A stretch of 63,159 bases of DNA, from the NCBI GenBank assembly GCA_934122125.1, contig CAKOVW010000001.1, forward strand, positions 1 through 63,159, read 5' to 3'. Positions 49,505-58,200 of the stretch are shown here, in pieces (positions within the stretch are counted from its first letter, which is position 1; every line of letters starts with the position of its first letter). The notes below the pieces were generated by a model, which saw nothing but the letters and a program-made list of their open reading frames with translations, was not told where the DNA came from and did not search any database. This stretch comes from an uncultured Clostridia bacterium (GTDB lineage Bacteria > Bacillota > Clostridia > TANB77 > CAG-508). A program made the translations under genes and the position numbers.

Positions 49505-51595
49505 ATGAATAGCAACATGCTTTTATATTTAATGATGGGTGCAGGAGCTTTATTTGTTGCCATTGTAATTACATTTCTTATTATAAAAAATAAGAATCAA
49601 AATTCTGAGATAGCTCAAATTAGAAAATTACAACAAGGAACAAAAGAAAAAAGTTTTTCATTAGAAGTAATGTACCAAAAATTGTATGTAGTCTATCTTA
49701 AAACACCTTTTTTAAAAAGATATTTATTAAAACTAAGAAGAAGATTAGCAATTATAAATGTTGAAGATGAATACTTAACAAGAAAACAATCAGCTAAAAT
49801 ATTAACCAATACATTAGCAATTGTTATACCATTAGCAATAGCAATTATAGCTATAACCAAAAGCAATACATTATTAATGTCAATGCTATTAATTTTTGAA
49901 TTATTTATGGTAGATACATTTATAGACGGAATGGTAGATAAACTAGATAATAAATTATTAAAAGAGCAAATTGAGTTCTTTTCAGAAATTAGACATGCAT
50001 ACCATGAATACAACATGGTAGAAGAGGCAATTTATCAAGTCGCGCAAGATGATGATAAACCAGAAATGTCTAGACAAGCAGAAAAAATATATGAAGTACT
50101 TATATCTGATGATCCAGAATCAGAACTTGAAAAATACTATGATATAGCACCAAATAGTTACTTAAAAGAATTTGCTGGTGTGTCATATTTAACCAAGGAA
50201 TTTGGAGATCGTAAAATTGATAAATCTTCATTATATTTGAAGAATTTAAATAACATCACACAAGAAATGCAATTGGAAATATTGAAAAGAGATAAGCTAG
50301 ATTACACATTTCAAAGTTTAGCTGTTATAGCGATATTACCAATACTTGCAATTGAACCTATAAAAAATTGGGCTGTATCACAATTTAGTTTTACAGAAAG
50401 TTTTTATAATGGAAAAGATGGAATGATAGTTCAAATATTACTTGTAATTGCAACCTTTGTATGTTATATCTTAACAAGAAAGCTAAAGGATAATGGTTCA
50501 ACAGCATTAAATACAAAAAATACTCAAAATCCTTGGCAACAAAAATTATATAAAATTCCATTTATTAAAAAAATTGTTGATTTGTTCATTCCAAACAAGG
50601 GAACAAAGGAATATAGACAATTAAATAAAAAAATGAAAGATGCTGCTTCAAAAGATAAAGTAGAGTGGATATATGTAAATAGATTAGTATTATGCATATC
50701 AGTATTTATAGTATCAATATTTTTGATAGGACAATTACATCAAATAACTATAAATAGAGTATATACAGACCCAACAGTAACGTATAATATACTGGGACAG
50801 ATGAGTGATAAAGATACTAAAAAAGCAATGGAAGTAACAGAGTCAGATAATCAGTATATAAATCATTTTAAAGGAAACACAAAGGTAACTCAAGCAGACA
50901 TTGAAAAGGAAATGAAAAGAGGCAAAATAAACAAAGACTATGTAAATAGTAAAGATGAGGAAATTAAAACTGCAGCAGAGAGAATTTTAGGTAAAATACA
51001 AACTGTAAATACAGAAAAAATGCAATGGTTTGAATTTTTGTTAGCAATGGTTTTTGCTATTATTGCATACAATGCTCCTATTTGGTTGCTTAAATTCCAA
51101 GCTAAAATGAGGCAAATGGAAATGGAAGATGAAGTAATGCAGTTTAATACTATTATTCTGATGCTAATGAAAATTGAAAGAGTAAATGTTGAAATAATAC
51201 TAGAATGGCTAGAGAGATATGCAAATATCTTTAAAGAACCAATTAGCAAATGTGTAAATAACTATGAAAGTGGTGCATGGGAAGCACTAGAACAGCTAAA
51301 AGAAGATGTTACATACCAACCATTTATTAGAATTGTAGAAAGTCTTCAAGCAGCAGTAGAAAAAATTCCAATTCCAGATGCTTTTGATGAATTAGATACA
51401 GAAAGAGATTACTATCAAGAAAAGAGAAAAGAATCAAATGAAAGATTAATTGCAAGAAAAGGAAAAATAGGAAAAATGATTGGATTTGCACCAATGGTTA
51501 TACTATTTGTAGGTTTCTTAATAGTACCTTTAGTATTTATAGGTTTAACAAGCATGACAGAATCATTTAATAGTATGACTTCTATGCAAAAATAA
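49505..51595 (+). CDS. TadB/TadC-like platform protein with two T2SSF-type units
   Basis: A 696-residue polytopic membrane protein. After an N-terminal helix (about 5-28) come helices at about 96-130, then a T2SS-F-like cytoplasmic stretch (FFSEIRHAYHEYNMVEEAIYQV), helices near 265-320, a second set beginning near 390, and a second F-like domain (about 540-640: EVMQFNTIILMLMKIERVNVEIILEWLERYA) with a final helix pair. In canonical Tad loci this role is split between TadB and TadC; here a single polypeptide appears to hold both. It forms the inner-membrane platform driven by TadA. RBS GAGGTG. Confidence 0.8.
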   Translation: MNSNMLLYLMMGAGALFVAIVITFLIIKNKNQNSEIAQIRKLQQGTKEKSFSLEVMYQKLYVVYLKTPFLKRYLLKLRRRLAIINVEDEYLTRKQSAKILTNTLAIVIPLAIAIIAITKSNTLLMSMLLIFELFMVDTFIDGMVDKLDNKLLKEQIEFFSEIRHAYHEYNMVEEAIYQVAQDDDKPEMSRQAEKIYEVLISDDPESELEKYYDIAPNSYLKEFAGVSYLTKEFGDRKIDKSSLYLKNLNNITQEMQLEILKRDKLDYTFQSLAVIAILPILAIEPIKNWAVSQFSFTESFYNGKDGMIVQILLVIATFVCYILTRKLKDNGSTALNTKNTQNPWQQKLYKIPFIKKIVDLFIPNKGTKEYRQLNKKMKDAASKDKVEWIYVNRLVLCISVFIVSIFLIGQLHQITINRVYTDPTVTYNILGQMSDKDTKKAMEVTESDNQYINHFKGNTKVTQADIEKEMKRGKINKDYVNSKDEEIKTAAERILGKIQTVNTEKMQWFEFLLAMVFAIIAYNAPIWLLKFQAKMRQMEMEDEVMQFNTIILMLMKIERVNVEIILEWLERYANIFKEPISKCVNNYESGAWEALEQLKEDVTYQPFIRIVESLQAAVEKIPIPDAFDELDTERDYYQEKRKESNERLIARKGKIGKMIGFAPMVILFVGFLIVPLVFIGLTSMTESFNSMTSMQK

Positions 51596-51616
51596 AATAT
51601 AGAAAGGATAGAGTAA

Positions 51617-52288
51617 ATGGAAAATGCATCAAAAGCCTTAATTATTGCAGGTTCAGTTTTACTTTCTGTACTTATTATCAGTGCCTTAGTACTAATGTTT
51701 AATCAAATAAGTGATTTTAAAAGGGCTGAAGCAACATCAGAAGATATACAAAAAATAGATGAATATAATAAAAAAATAGAAGGATTTAATAGGTCTGGAC
51801 TATATGGAAGTGAAATATTATCCTTAGCAAATTTAGTAAATGATTATAATGAAAGACAATCAGACTTAAAAGGATATAAAGCAATTGAATTTAAAATAGA
51901 ATTTAAAGAAAAAAGTGATGGGTTAGAAAAGACCTACACCAAAAGTTCAGACTTAACAAATGACTTTAAAAAACTTGAAAGTGAAGCAGAAAAATTAAAA
52001 AATAAAAAATATTATGGAAAGACTATAGAGTCATTAGTTGGAATGAAAGATTCACAAATAAAACAAGTATTACTTGAACATGGTGAACCAGTAGCAAATC
52101 TAGGAAAAGAAGAAATAATGAATTATATAGGAGAAAAAAATCCGACATTTACAACAGAAAAGCAACAATATGAAAATTTAAAGACATCAATAAGAAATAT
52201 AAAAAATAGAAAATTCCAAAGTCCAGTAGTAACATATGACAAACAGGGGAAAATAGCAACAGTAAGCATTCAAGAAATAGGAATTTAG
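51617..52288 (+). CDS. leaderless pilin-like protein 1
   Basis: A 223-residue protein beginning MENASKALIIAGSVLLSVLIISALVLM, i.e. a polar heptad followed at once by a ~22-residue hydrophobic helix, then a mostly helical, charged soluble domain. This N-terminus is shared with the proteins at 52303, 53447 and, less closely, 53939. A motif in the soluble part, NRSGLYGSEILSLANLVNDYNE (about 57-78), recurs in shorter form in the paralogues. The layout is pilin-like, but there is no Gly/Ala-Glu5 prepilin cleavage site and no leader. RBS AAAGGA. It probably is a minor filament subunit or priming pseudopilin. Confidence 0.7.
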   Translation: MENASKALIIAGSVLLSVLIISALVLMFNQISDFKRAEATSEDIQKIDEYNKKIEGFNRSGLYGSEILSLANLVNDYNERQSDLKGYKAIEFKIEFKEKSDGLEKTYTKSSDLTNDFKKLESEAEKLKNKKYYGKTIESLVGMKDSQIKQVLLEHGEPVANLGKEEIMNYIGEKNPTFTTEKQQYENLKTSIRNIKNRKFQSPVVTYDKQGKIATVSIQEIGI

Positions 52289-52302
52289 GAAAGGAGCTAA
52301 AT

Positions 52303-52833
52303 ATGGAAAATGCATCAAAAGCTCTAATAATGGCAGCAGGAGTATTATTAGGCGTAATGATAATAACAATTGGAGTGTACATTTTTTCTGTATTTGGTAA
52401 ATATAGTGAAAATGCCTATAAAAAAATGGATGATGCGCAAATGGACCAGTTTAATAGTCAATTTTTAAAATACTATGGAAATATAAATCGTGCTTATATA
52501 AATGAAAAAACAGGGAAAGAAGAAAGTGTACAAGAACCAATAAAATGTACTGCACATGATATTGTTAGTATAGCAAATTTAGCACAACAAAATAATATAC
52601 AATATGATATAAGCAGTTTAACACAATATGATAAAAGTACATTTTATATTCAAGTTGATGTTTATGATAATACAACTAGACCTAAGTTAACTAAAAATGT
52701 AGAAAAATGGGAAGAAAATGCTAAAATTAGCTTTATTAATGAAAATTCAAATCAAGATTATAAATGTTCAGAAGTTATTATAAGTGAAATATCTAAAAGA
52801 GTTTGTTATATAAAATTTGAAAAGATTAATTAA
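52303..52833 (+). CDS. leaderless pilin-like protein 2
   Basis: A 176-residue paralogue of the preceding gene, beginning MENASKALIMAAGVLLGVMIITIGVYIF and carrying the related soluble motif TAHDIVSIANLAQQNN (about 84-99). C-terminal half beta-rich with two cysteines (YKCSEVIISEISKRVCYIKFE) that could form a disulfide. It follows the first copy by 14 bases with an AAAGGAG RBS. The near-identical DNA over the first seven codons of both genes shows a recent common origin. Confidence 0.7.
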   Translation: MENASKALIMAAGVLLGVMIITIGVYIFSVFGKYSENAYKKMDDAQMDQFNSQFLKYYGNINRAYINEKTGKEESVQEPIKCTAHDIVSIANLAQQNNIQYDISSLTQYDKSTFYIQVDVYDNTTRPKLTKNVEKWEENAKISFINENSNQDYKCSEVIISEISKRVCYIKFEKIN

Positions 52834-52852
52834 GAAATAAAAAGGAAGATAA

Positions 52853-53287
52853 ATGAAAAAAACAATAATTATTTTGGTAAGTGTGTTATTGCTTTTAACA
52901 GTTATAACTTATTTGTATATAAACAATTTAAAAAACTTAGAAACAATAGCACAAAAACATAATAGTGAATATGAAAAATACTATGAACAGGAGATAACAG
53001 GAACTACATTAATTAGTTTAATAAATAAAGCAATAGATTATAATGAAAAAAATAATATAGAAAAACAAGAAAATGGTACTTATACAAATAACGATGAAAA
53101 TTCTATTCATATTTATATTAATTTTTTGGAAAGTGAGAAAACAATAAATATGGAAAGCATTGCAGAAAAACAAACAGAAAATTTTGTAAAATATTTTGCA
53201 ATGTCTACTTTTAAATGTACTAAAATTGAATATCACAATAAAACGAATTATATAAAAAATATATATTTTGAACAAACCAATAAATAA
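52853..53287 (+). CDS. pilin-like minor subunit with divergent N-terminus
   Basis: A 144-residue protein with one N-terminal hydrophobic helix (MKKTIIILVSVLLLLTVITYLYI) and a soluble domain containing GTTLISLINKAIDYNEKNN (about 49-67), the motif shared with the pilin-like neighbours, which is why I place it in the same family even though the MENA start is missing. RBS AAGGAAG. No prepilin leader. Ends just before a clear promoter, so it is the last gene of the first transcript unit. Likely a minor pseudopilin. Confidence 0.6.
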   Translation: MKKTIIILVSVLLLLTVITYLYINNLKNLETIAQKHNSEYEKYYEQEITGTTLISLINKAIDYNEKNNIEKQENGTYTNNDENSIHIYINFLESEKTINMESIAEKQTENFVKYFAMSTFKCTKIEYHNKTNYIKNIYFEQTNK

Positions 53288-53330
53288 AATTTTATAACAA
53301 AAAATACCAAAAAAATTTATATAAAAAGTA

Positions 53331-53360
53331 TTTACATACGGAAATATTTAGTGTTATAAT
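53331..53360 (+). promoter_or_regulatory. strong internal promoter of the putative major pilin gene
   Basis: TTTACA, 18-base spacer, perfect TATAAT, followed by an ~85-base untranslated leader and a GGAGG RBS. It is the only strong promoter inside the filament locus. Confidence 0.65.
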
Positions 53361-53395
53361 AAATATAGTTTAAAAACAACAAAAGACTTTAAAAT

Positions 53396-53411
53396 TAGAC
53401 AACATTGTCTA
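53396..53411 (+). promoter_or_regulatory. hairpin in the 5' leader of the putative major pilin mRNA
   Basis: TAGACAA-CA-TTGTCTA, a tight 7-base-pair stem about 30 bases after the predicted transcription start. It has no T run and could stabilise an abundant pilin mRNA. Confidence 0.4.
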
Positions 53412-53446
53412 TACTTTAATATACAAATGTAGAAGGAGGAAATTTT

Positions 53447-53896
53447 ATGGAGAACGCATCAAAAGCATTGATCATTGCTGGTGCTATTTTATTATCAATT
53501 TTGATTATAGGATTAGGTATGTTTATATATCAACAGGCAGCAGGAGCTATGGAAGGTGTTAATATGAATTCACAAGAGGTACAAGCATACAATTCACAAT
53601 TTTTAAACTATGAGGGTCAAAGAAATGGTGCTTCAGTAAGAGCTTTATGTGATTTAGTAAGAAACCATAACAATTCAAATGCAAATGATACTTCATTACA
53701 AATAGGAATAGTATATGGACAAAAAGGTGTAGAAAAAACAGAGGATAATATTGATGACGAAGTAACATACACACAAGTAACTGAAGTAAAAAATGATATT
53801 AAATCAGGTAAAACATATAATGTAGCATTGTCAGCTGCAAAATCTGGAAAAATTATAAACATTACAATAACTGATGTAAAATCAGAATCAAAATAA
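53447..53896 (+). CDS. leaderless pilin-like protein 3, putative major filament subunit
   Basis: A 149-residue protein, the smallest of the MENASKAL group: MENASKALIIAGAILLSILIIGLGMFIY, then a short helix and a soluble domain with GASVRALCDLVRNHNNSN (about 63-80) and a beta-rich end (KTYNVALSAAKSGKIINITITDVKSE). It has the strongest regulatory set-up of the locus: own promoter, leader hairpin and GGAGGAAATTTT RBS. Codon choice is also slightly less AT-biased than its neighbours. These signs suggest it is the most abundant filament subunit. No prepilin leader or Flp-type G-x4-E-Y motif. Confidence 0.72.
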   Translation: MENASKALIIAGAILLSILIIGLGMFIYQQAAGAMEGVNMNSQEVQAYNSQFLNYEGQRNGASVRALCDLVRNHNNSNANDTSLQIGIVYGQKGVEKTEDNIDDEVTYTQVTEVKNDIKSGKTYNVALSAAKSGKIINITITDVKSESK

Positions 53897-53938
53897 AGCA
53901 ATAATATTATAAAAATATAATGATAGGAATGAGAAAGT

Positions 53939-54613
53939 ATGGAGAACGCAACAGATGCTTTAAAAATAGCTTTTGCAGCCTTTGTATTTATAATGGCATT
54001 AACAATTGCTATCACAATGTTTTCTCAATTAAATCAAGTTTCAAAAATAGTTGTTTCAAGTAGTGATAATACAAAATACTATGAATACAAAGCAACTACA
54101 GATGATGAAAAAACAAGAATTGTAGGGTTGGAAAGTATTATTCCTACCCTTTATAAATATTACAAAGAAAATTATACAGTGTTATTTCTTGAAGCAAATG
54201 GTGAACCAATGAACTTATATGAAACTAACATGAAAGAAACTGGCTTGTGGAGTGATTATAATCAAGAAATTAAAGTTGTTGGAAAGTATTATAAAAATAA
54301 CAATAATAATAACCCTATATGTTCATTTGATGTAGAAGAAGAAACAGCAAGGCATGAACCATGGACAGGAAGTCTAGATGATTACAATGAAAACTTAGAT
54401 GCTTTCTTGTCTGGAGGTACATTTACATATAAAGACGGTACAAATAAAACATACAAATACGAAAAAGGATTTGTAAAAAAATATTATAACAAAAAATTTA
54501 AAGAAACTTTAGGAGAATATACTTATAACCTTTCTACAAAAGTAAAAGATCATGAAAATTCTTTATTAAAGAATAGAAAGAAGAGAGTTATAGTATACCA
54601 ATTACAAGAATAA
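53939..54613 (+). CDS. leaderless pilin-like protein 4
   Basis: A 224-residue protein starting MENATDALKIAFAAFVFIMALTIAITMF, a variant of the shared N-terminus with the same polar-heptad-plus-helix layout. The soluble domain is Tyr/Asn/Lys-rich, with an ESIIPTLYKYYKENYTVLF stretch and a possible carbohydrate- or wall-facing Trp/Tyr-rich middle (RHEPWTGSLDDYNENLDAFL). Larger than the putative major subunit, so a minor or tip-proximal subunit is likely. RBS GGAATGAGA is weak. Confidence 0.68.
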   Translation: MENATDALKIAFAAFVFIMALTIAITMFSQLNQVSKIVVSSSDNTKYYEYKATTDDEKTRIVGLESIIPTLYKYYKENYTVLFLEANGEPMNLYETNMKETGLWSDYNQEIKVVGKYYKNNNNNNPICSFDVEEETARHEPWTGSLDDYNENLDAFLSGGTFTYKDGTNKTYKYEKGFVKKYYNKKFKETLGEYTYNLSTKVKDHENSLLKNRKKRVIVYQLQE

Positions 54614-54625
54614 GGAGTATTAATT

Positions 54626-55150
54626 ATGGGAGATAGTTTAACAACAATTATAGCAATATTTCTAGCTGCAATTCTAATGTTTGTTTTTCCACTTATGTCT
54701 TTATCTGAAAGAACAGACGACATTTCACAATTAACAGTATCAACTACAACAAATGAATTTGTAGATCAAATTAGAACTACAGGAAAACTTACTTTAGAAG
54801 ACTATGAAAAATATATACAAACCATTTCAGCAACTGGAAACTCATTTGATGTAGAAATGCAAATACAACAATTAGATGAAAACCCAGGTGTAAAAACAAC
54901 ACAAGCAGAAGTAACCAAAATAGGTGAAAATGTATATTATAATAAATACACCAGCCAGATAGAAGAAGAATTAAATAAAAACGGAAAAATTAAATTAAAA
55001 GAAGGAGATATAGTTTCTGTAACTGTAAAAAACACTAACCAAACTATAGCTCAATTATTAAGAAACTTCTTTTATCAACTTGGCGGAAATGATTCCTCAC
55101 AAATTGCTGCAAAGCATGGAGGAGTTGTATCTGTAAATGGAAGCAACTAA
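54626..55150 (+). CDS. pilin-like or TadE-like minor subunit
   Basis: A 174-residue protein with an N-terminal membrane helix (GDSLTTIIAIFLAAILMFVFPLMSL) and a soluble domain with a TTTNEFVDQIRTTGKLTLEDYEKYIQTISATGNSF stretch of the kind seen in TadE-like and DUF4320-like minor pilins of Clostridia. The C-terminal ~90 residues contain a KEGDIVSVTVKNTNQTIAQLLRNFFYQ segment resembling an assembly-competent beta/helix unit. 12 bases after the previous gene, RBS AAGGAG. Followed by hairpins that probably reduce read-through to the giant adhesin gene. Confidence 0.62.
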   Translation: MGDSLTTIIAIFLAAILMFVFPLMSLSERTDDISQLTVSTTTNEFVDQIRTTGKLTLEDYEKYIQTISATGNSFDVEMQIQQLDENPGVKTTQAEVTKIGENVYYNKYTSQIEEELNKNGKIKLKEGDIVSVTVKNTNQTIAQLLRNFFYQLGGNDSSQIAAKHGGVVSVNGSN

Positions 55151-55178
55151 TAATAATATTTCTGGGATTTTGTAAAGT

Positions 55179-55211
55179 CCCTATTAATAGGGAAGTAGAA
55201 AGTCTACTTCC
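55179..55211 (+). terminator. two overlapping hairpins between the pilin genes and the giant protein gene
   Basis: Palindrome CCCTATTAATAGGG (55179-55192) overlaps by two bases the stronger GGAAGTAGA-AAG-TCTACTTCC (55191-55211), so the two cannot form fully at once. The T run after it is short (TTATTTC), suggesting a partial terminator that lowers expression of the downstream gene. Confidence 0.5.
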
Positions 55212-55254
55212 TTATTTCATACTAAATAATAATTTATAAAAGCAGGAGAAATGT

Positions 55255-58200
55255 ATGAAAATTCAATATATTGCAATAATATTTGTTATCATAGTTTTGC
55301 CAATATCAATGGTAATGTCATCATATATTAGCTCACAAATAGATACCATAACATTACAAACAGAATATGATACAAACCTAAATATTGCTACTTATGATGC
55401 AGTTATAGCTTTTCAAAAGAATACAGTAAATAATAGATACTCTAGTGTAAGCGACTCTAAAATTAGAGATATTGAAGCATCTATAAGTACTTTTTACAAT
55501 TCAATATCTAATAACAAATATTTATCAAAAGAAGAAATACAAGTATATACACCAGCTTTAGTATATACATTATATGACGGATATTACATATATAGTAAAT
55601 ATGATAATGTATATCCAGAAAATGGCGGAAAAGTATATACTAATGTTAATGAAACTAATACAAATTATGGGTTAAAACCATATATATACTATTCTTGCCG
55701 TTATAAAGATAATTCGAGAAATTTTGTAGTAAACTATACATTGGATAATGCAATTACAATTTATGGAACTTTTAATGGAGAATACAAAACAATTTCAGGT
55801 TACTTAATAAATCCTAATAGTATACAAGGGGAGCTAAAAGGCGAACCTAAAGATTGGAAAATAACATATGATATTCATGGAAATCATAATGATAATGATA
55901 CTATTACAATTAAACCAGAAGTATTAACTGAACATTTATTATTTGCAGATAAAACAGAAGGCGATTATAATTTTATAACATATAATGGACAAAAAATATA
56001 TTATGACAAAAACAACTCAGCTATTTTAGATAATACATATTTTATGTATCAAAATTATGCAAAACAATATATAAATGATACTACCAATAATACAAGAGTA
56101 TTACAATATTTAAAAAATAGAACGTATAAAGGAGATTTATATAGTACAAGTACAATTGAACATTACTATAATGCCAAAAAGTTTAGCGAAGAAGTTGCAG
56201 ATTTAACAAATGGAATAACACAGAAAAATGCTGTTGATGAAAATGGTAATCAAATAGAATTTGTATACAATACAGGAGATGCTAATATTTTTAAAGTAAG
56301 TTCTGATAATGACCCATTAATGGATTATTCTCCATTTGACGAAAATCGCAGAAGCGTAATAAGAAAATCGGTAGAATCAAATTTAATTACAGCAATTGCA
56401 AATTATAATATATACTCAACTAATACATATGAATTCAGTATGCCAGTATTAAAGGAAACTGACTGGGATAAAATAACTAATAATGTATCAGTTATTTCAT
56501 TTTTACAAGGAATACCAATTGGTCATAAATATTATAATAATTATTGTGTATTAACAAATAATAATAACGAAGAAACTATAAAAAAAGAGAACATTTATAT
56601 TATAACTGAAAATGCTTCAACTAAAGCAAGGGAATATCATTTGGCGGGATGTAAGCATTTATTAGAAGAATCAACCGATAGAATAGTTGGTGCATATTCT
56701 AATATAAATTTTATAAGACAAACAGTTAGAATTGCAGAAAATGACTATATGTATTTTTATCCACAAAACATAAGTAATAATAAAATAACATCATGTTACT
56801 ATTGTATGGTAAATGCGACAGACACATATACTATTGAACAGATAATTAAGGGAAGAATTACAGAGAAAGACAATGAAACAGACACTGAAAAAGAAAAGTA
56901 TAATGTATCAAAAGATGGAGAAATAAATAAAAGATTCAAGAAAATTAGAGAAGAATATATAAAAGCATTGGCAAGGGAAAAACATGAATTGTATCAAGTT
57001 GAGATGGATCAAATAAATGGAACTAAGCCAGTAAATATAAATGAAGAACGTGAAGAAACAGAAGTAACACTAAGCGAAGTAGATATAATAATGCATAAAG
57101 CAAACACTAAAAAGCTAACAGCAAGTGTAACACCGTCAGGTACTAAACTTGTATGGAATAGTACTAATACAGATGTCGTAACAGTAGACAATCAAGGAAA
57201 TGTAAAAGCTATTAAAGAGGGAAGAGCCACTATAGTTGTTGTTGCACAAGATGGTAGCGCTGCAAGTGCAAAATGTAATATACTTGTTGCAGATGACTCA
57301 ATAACCAAAATAGCAATAGATCCAGATAATATAACAATAAATGTAGGAGAACAGCATGAAATAAAACATAAAATAGAACCGTATCATGCGACAAATAAAC
57401 AATTAGCATGGACAAGTAGCAATACAGAAATTGCAACTGTAAATGCAGACGGAGTTGTTACAGGCTTAAAGGTAGGACAAGTTACTATTACAGCAACTGC
57501 ACAAGATGGAACTAATGTACAGGCAAAATGCACGGTAAATGTAACACAAGATATAAAAATTAATGGATTAACATTAAGTAAAAATAATATTATAGTAGAA
57601 GAAAATGAAATATATGAATTGGAAGCAACAATTTACCCAGAAAATGCAACAAATAAAACTCTAGAGTGGAACAGTAGAAATGAAAGTATTGCTACAGTAG
57701 AAGCAAGTGGAACTACAGGAAAGGTCAAAGGAGTAGCTTTAGGAACAACAATGATAACAGTAAAAGCCACAGATGGCAGTGATAGAACAGCAAGTTGTAT
57801 GGTAACAGTAGTACCTAAAAAAGTAAAAGAAATAACTATAAGCCCTACAGATGTTAAATTATATTCTGGACAAACAGTTAACCTAACTGCAACTGTAAAA
57901 CCAGACAATGCATTTAATAAAAAAGTAAGATGGTATAGTATATATGAAGATATAGCAAAAGTAGATGAAAACACTGGAAAAGTAACAGCACTTACAGTAG
58001 GAGAAACCGAAATTGTAGCAATAGCTGACGATGGAAGTGGAATAAGAACTACACAATACTGTAAAGTTACGGTATTACCAAGAAAGGTAAGAGTAGATCG
58101 TAAGGAAATGACTTTATATGTTGAAAGTAGCAGGAAACTTAATGCAACTATAAGTCCAACAACACCACCAACTGGATTAGTTTGGGTTAGCAGTGATGAA

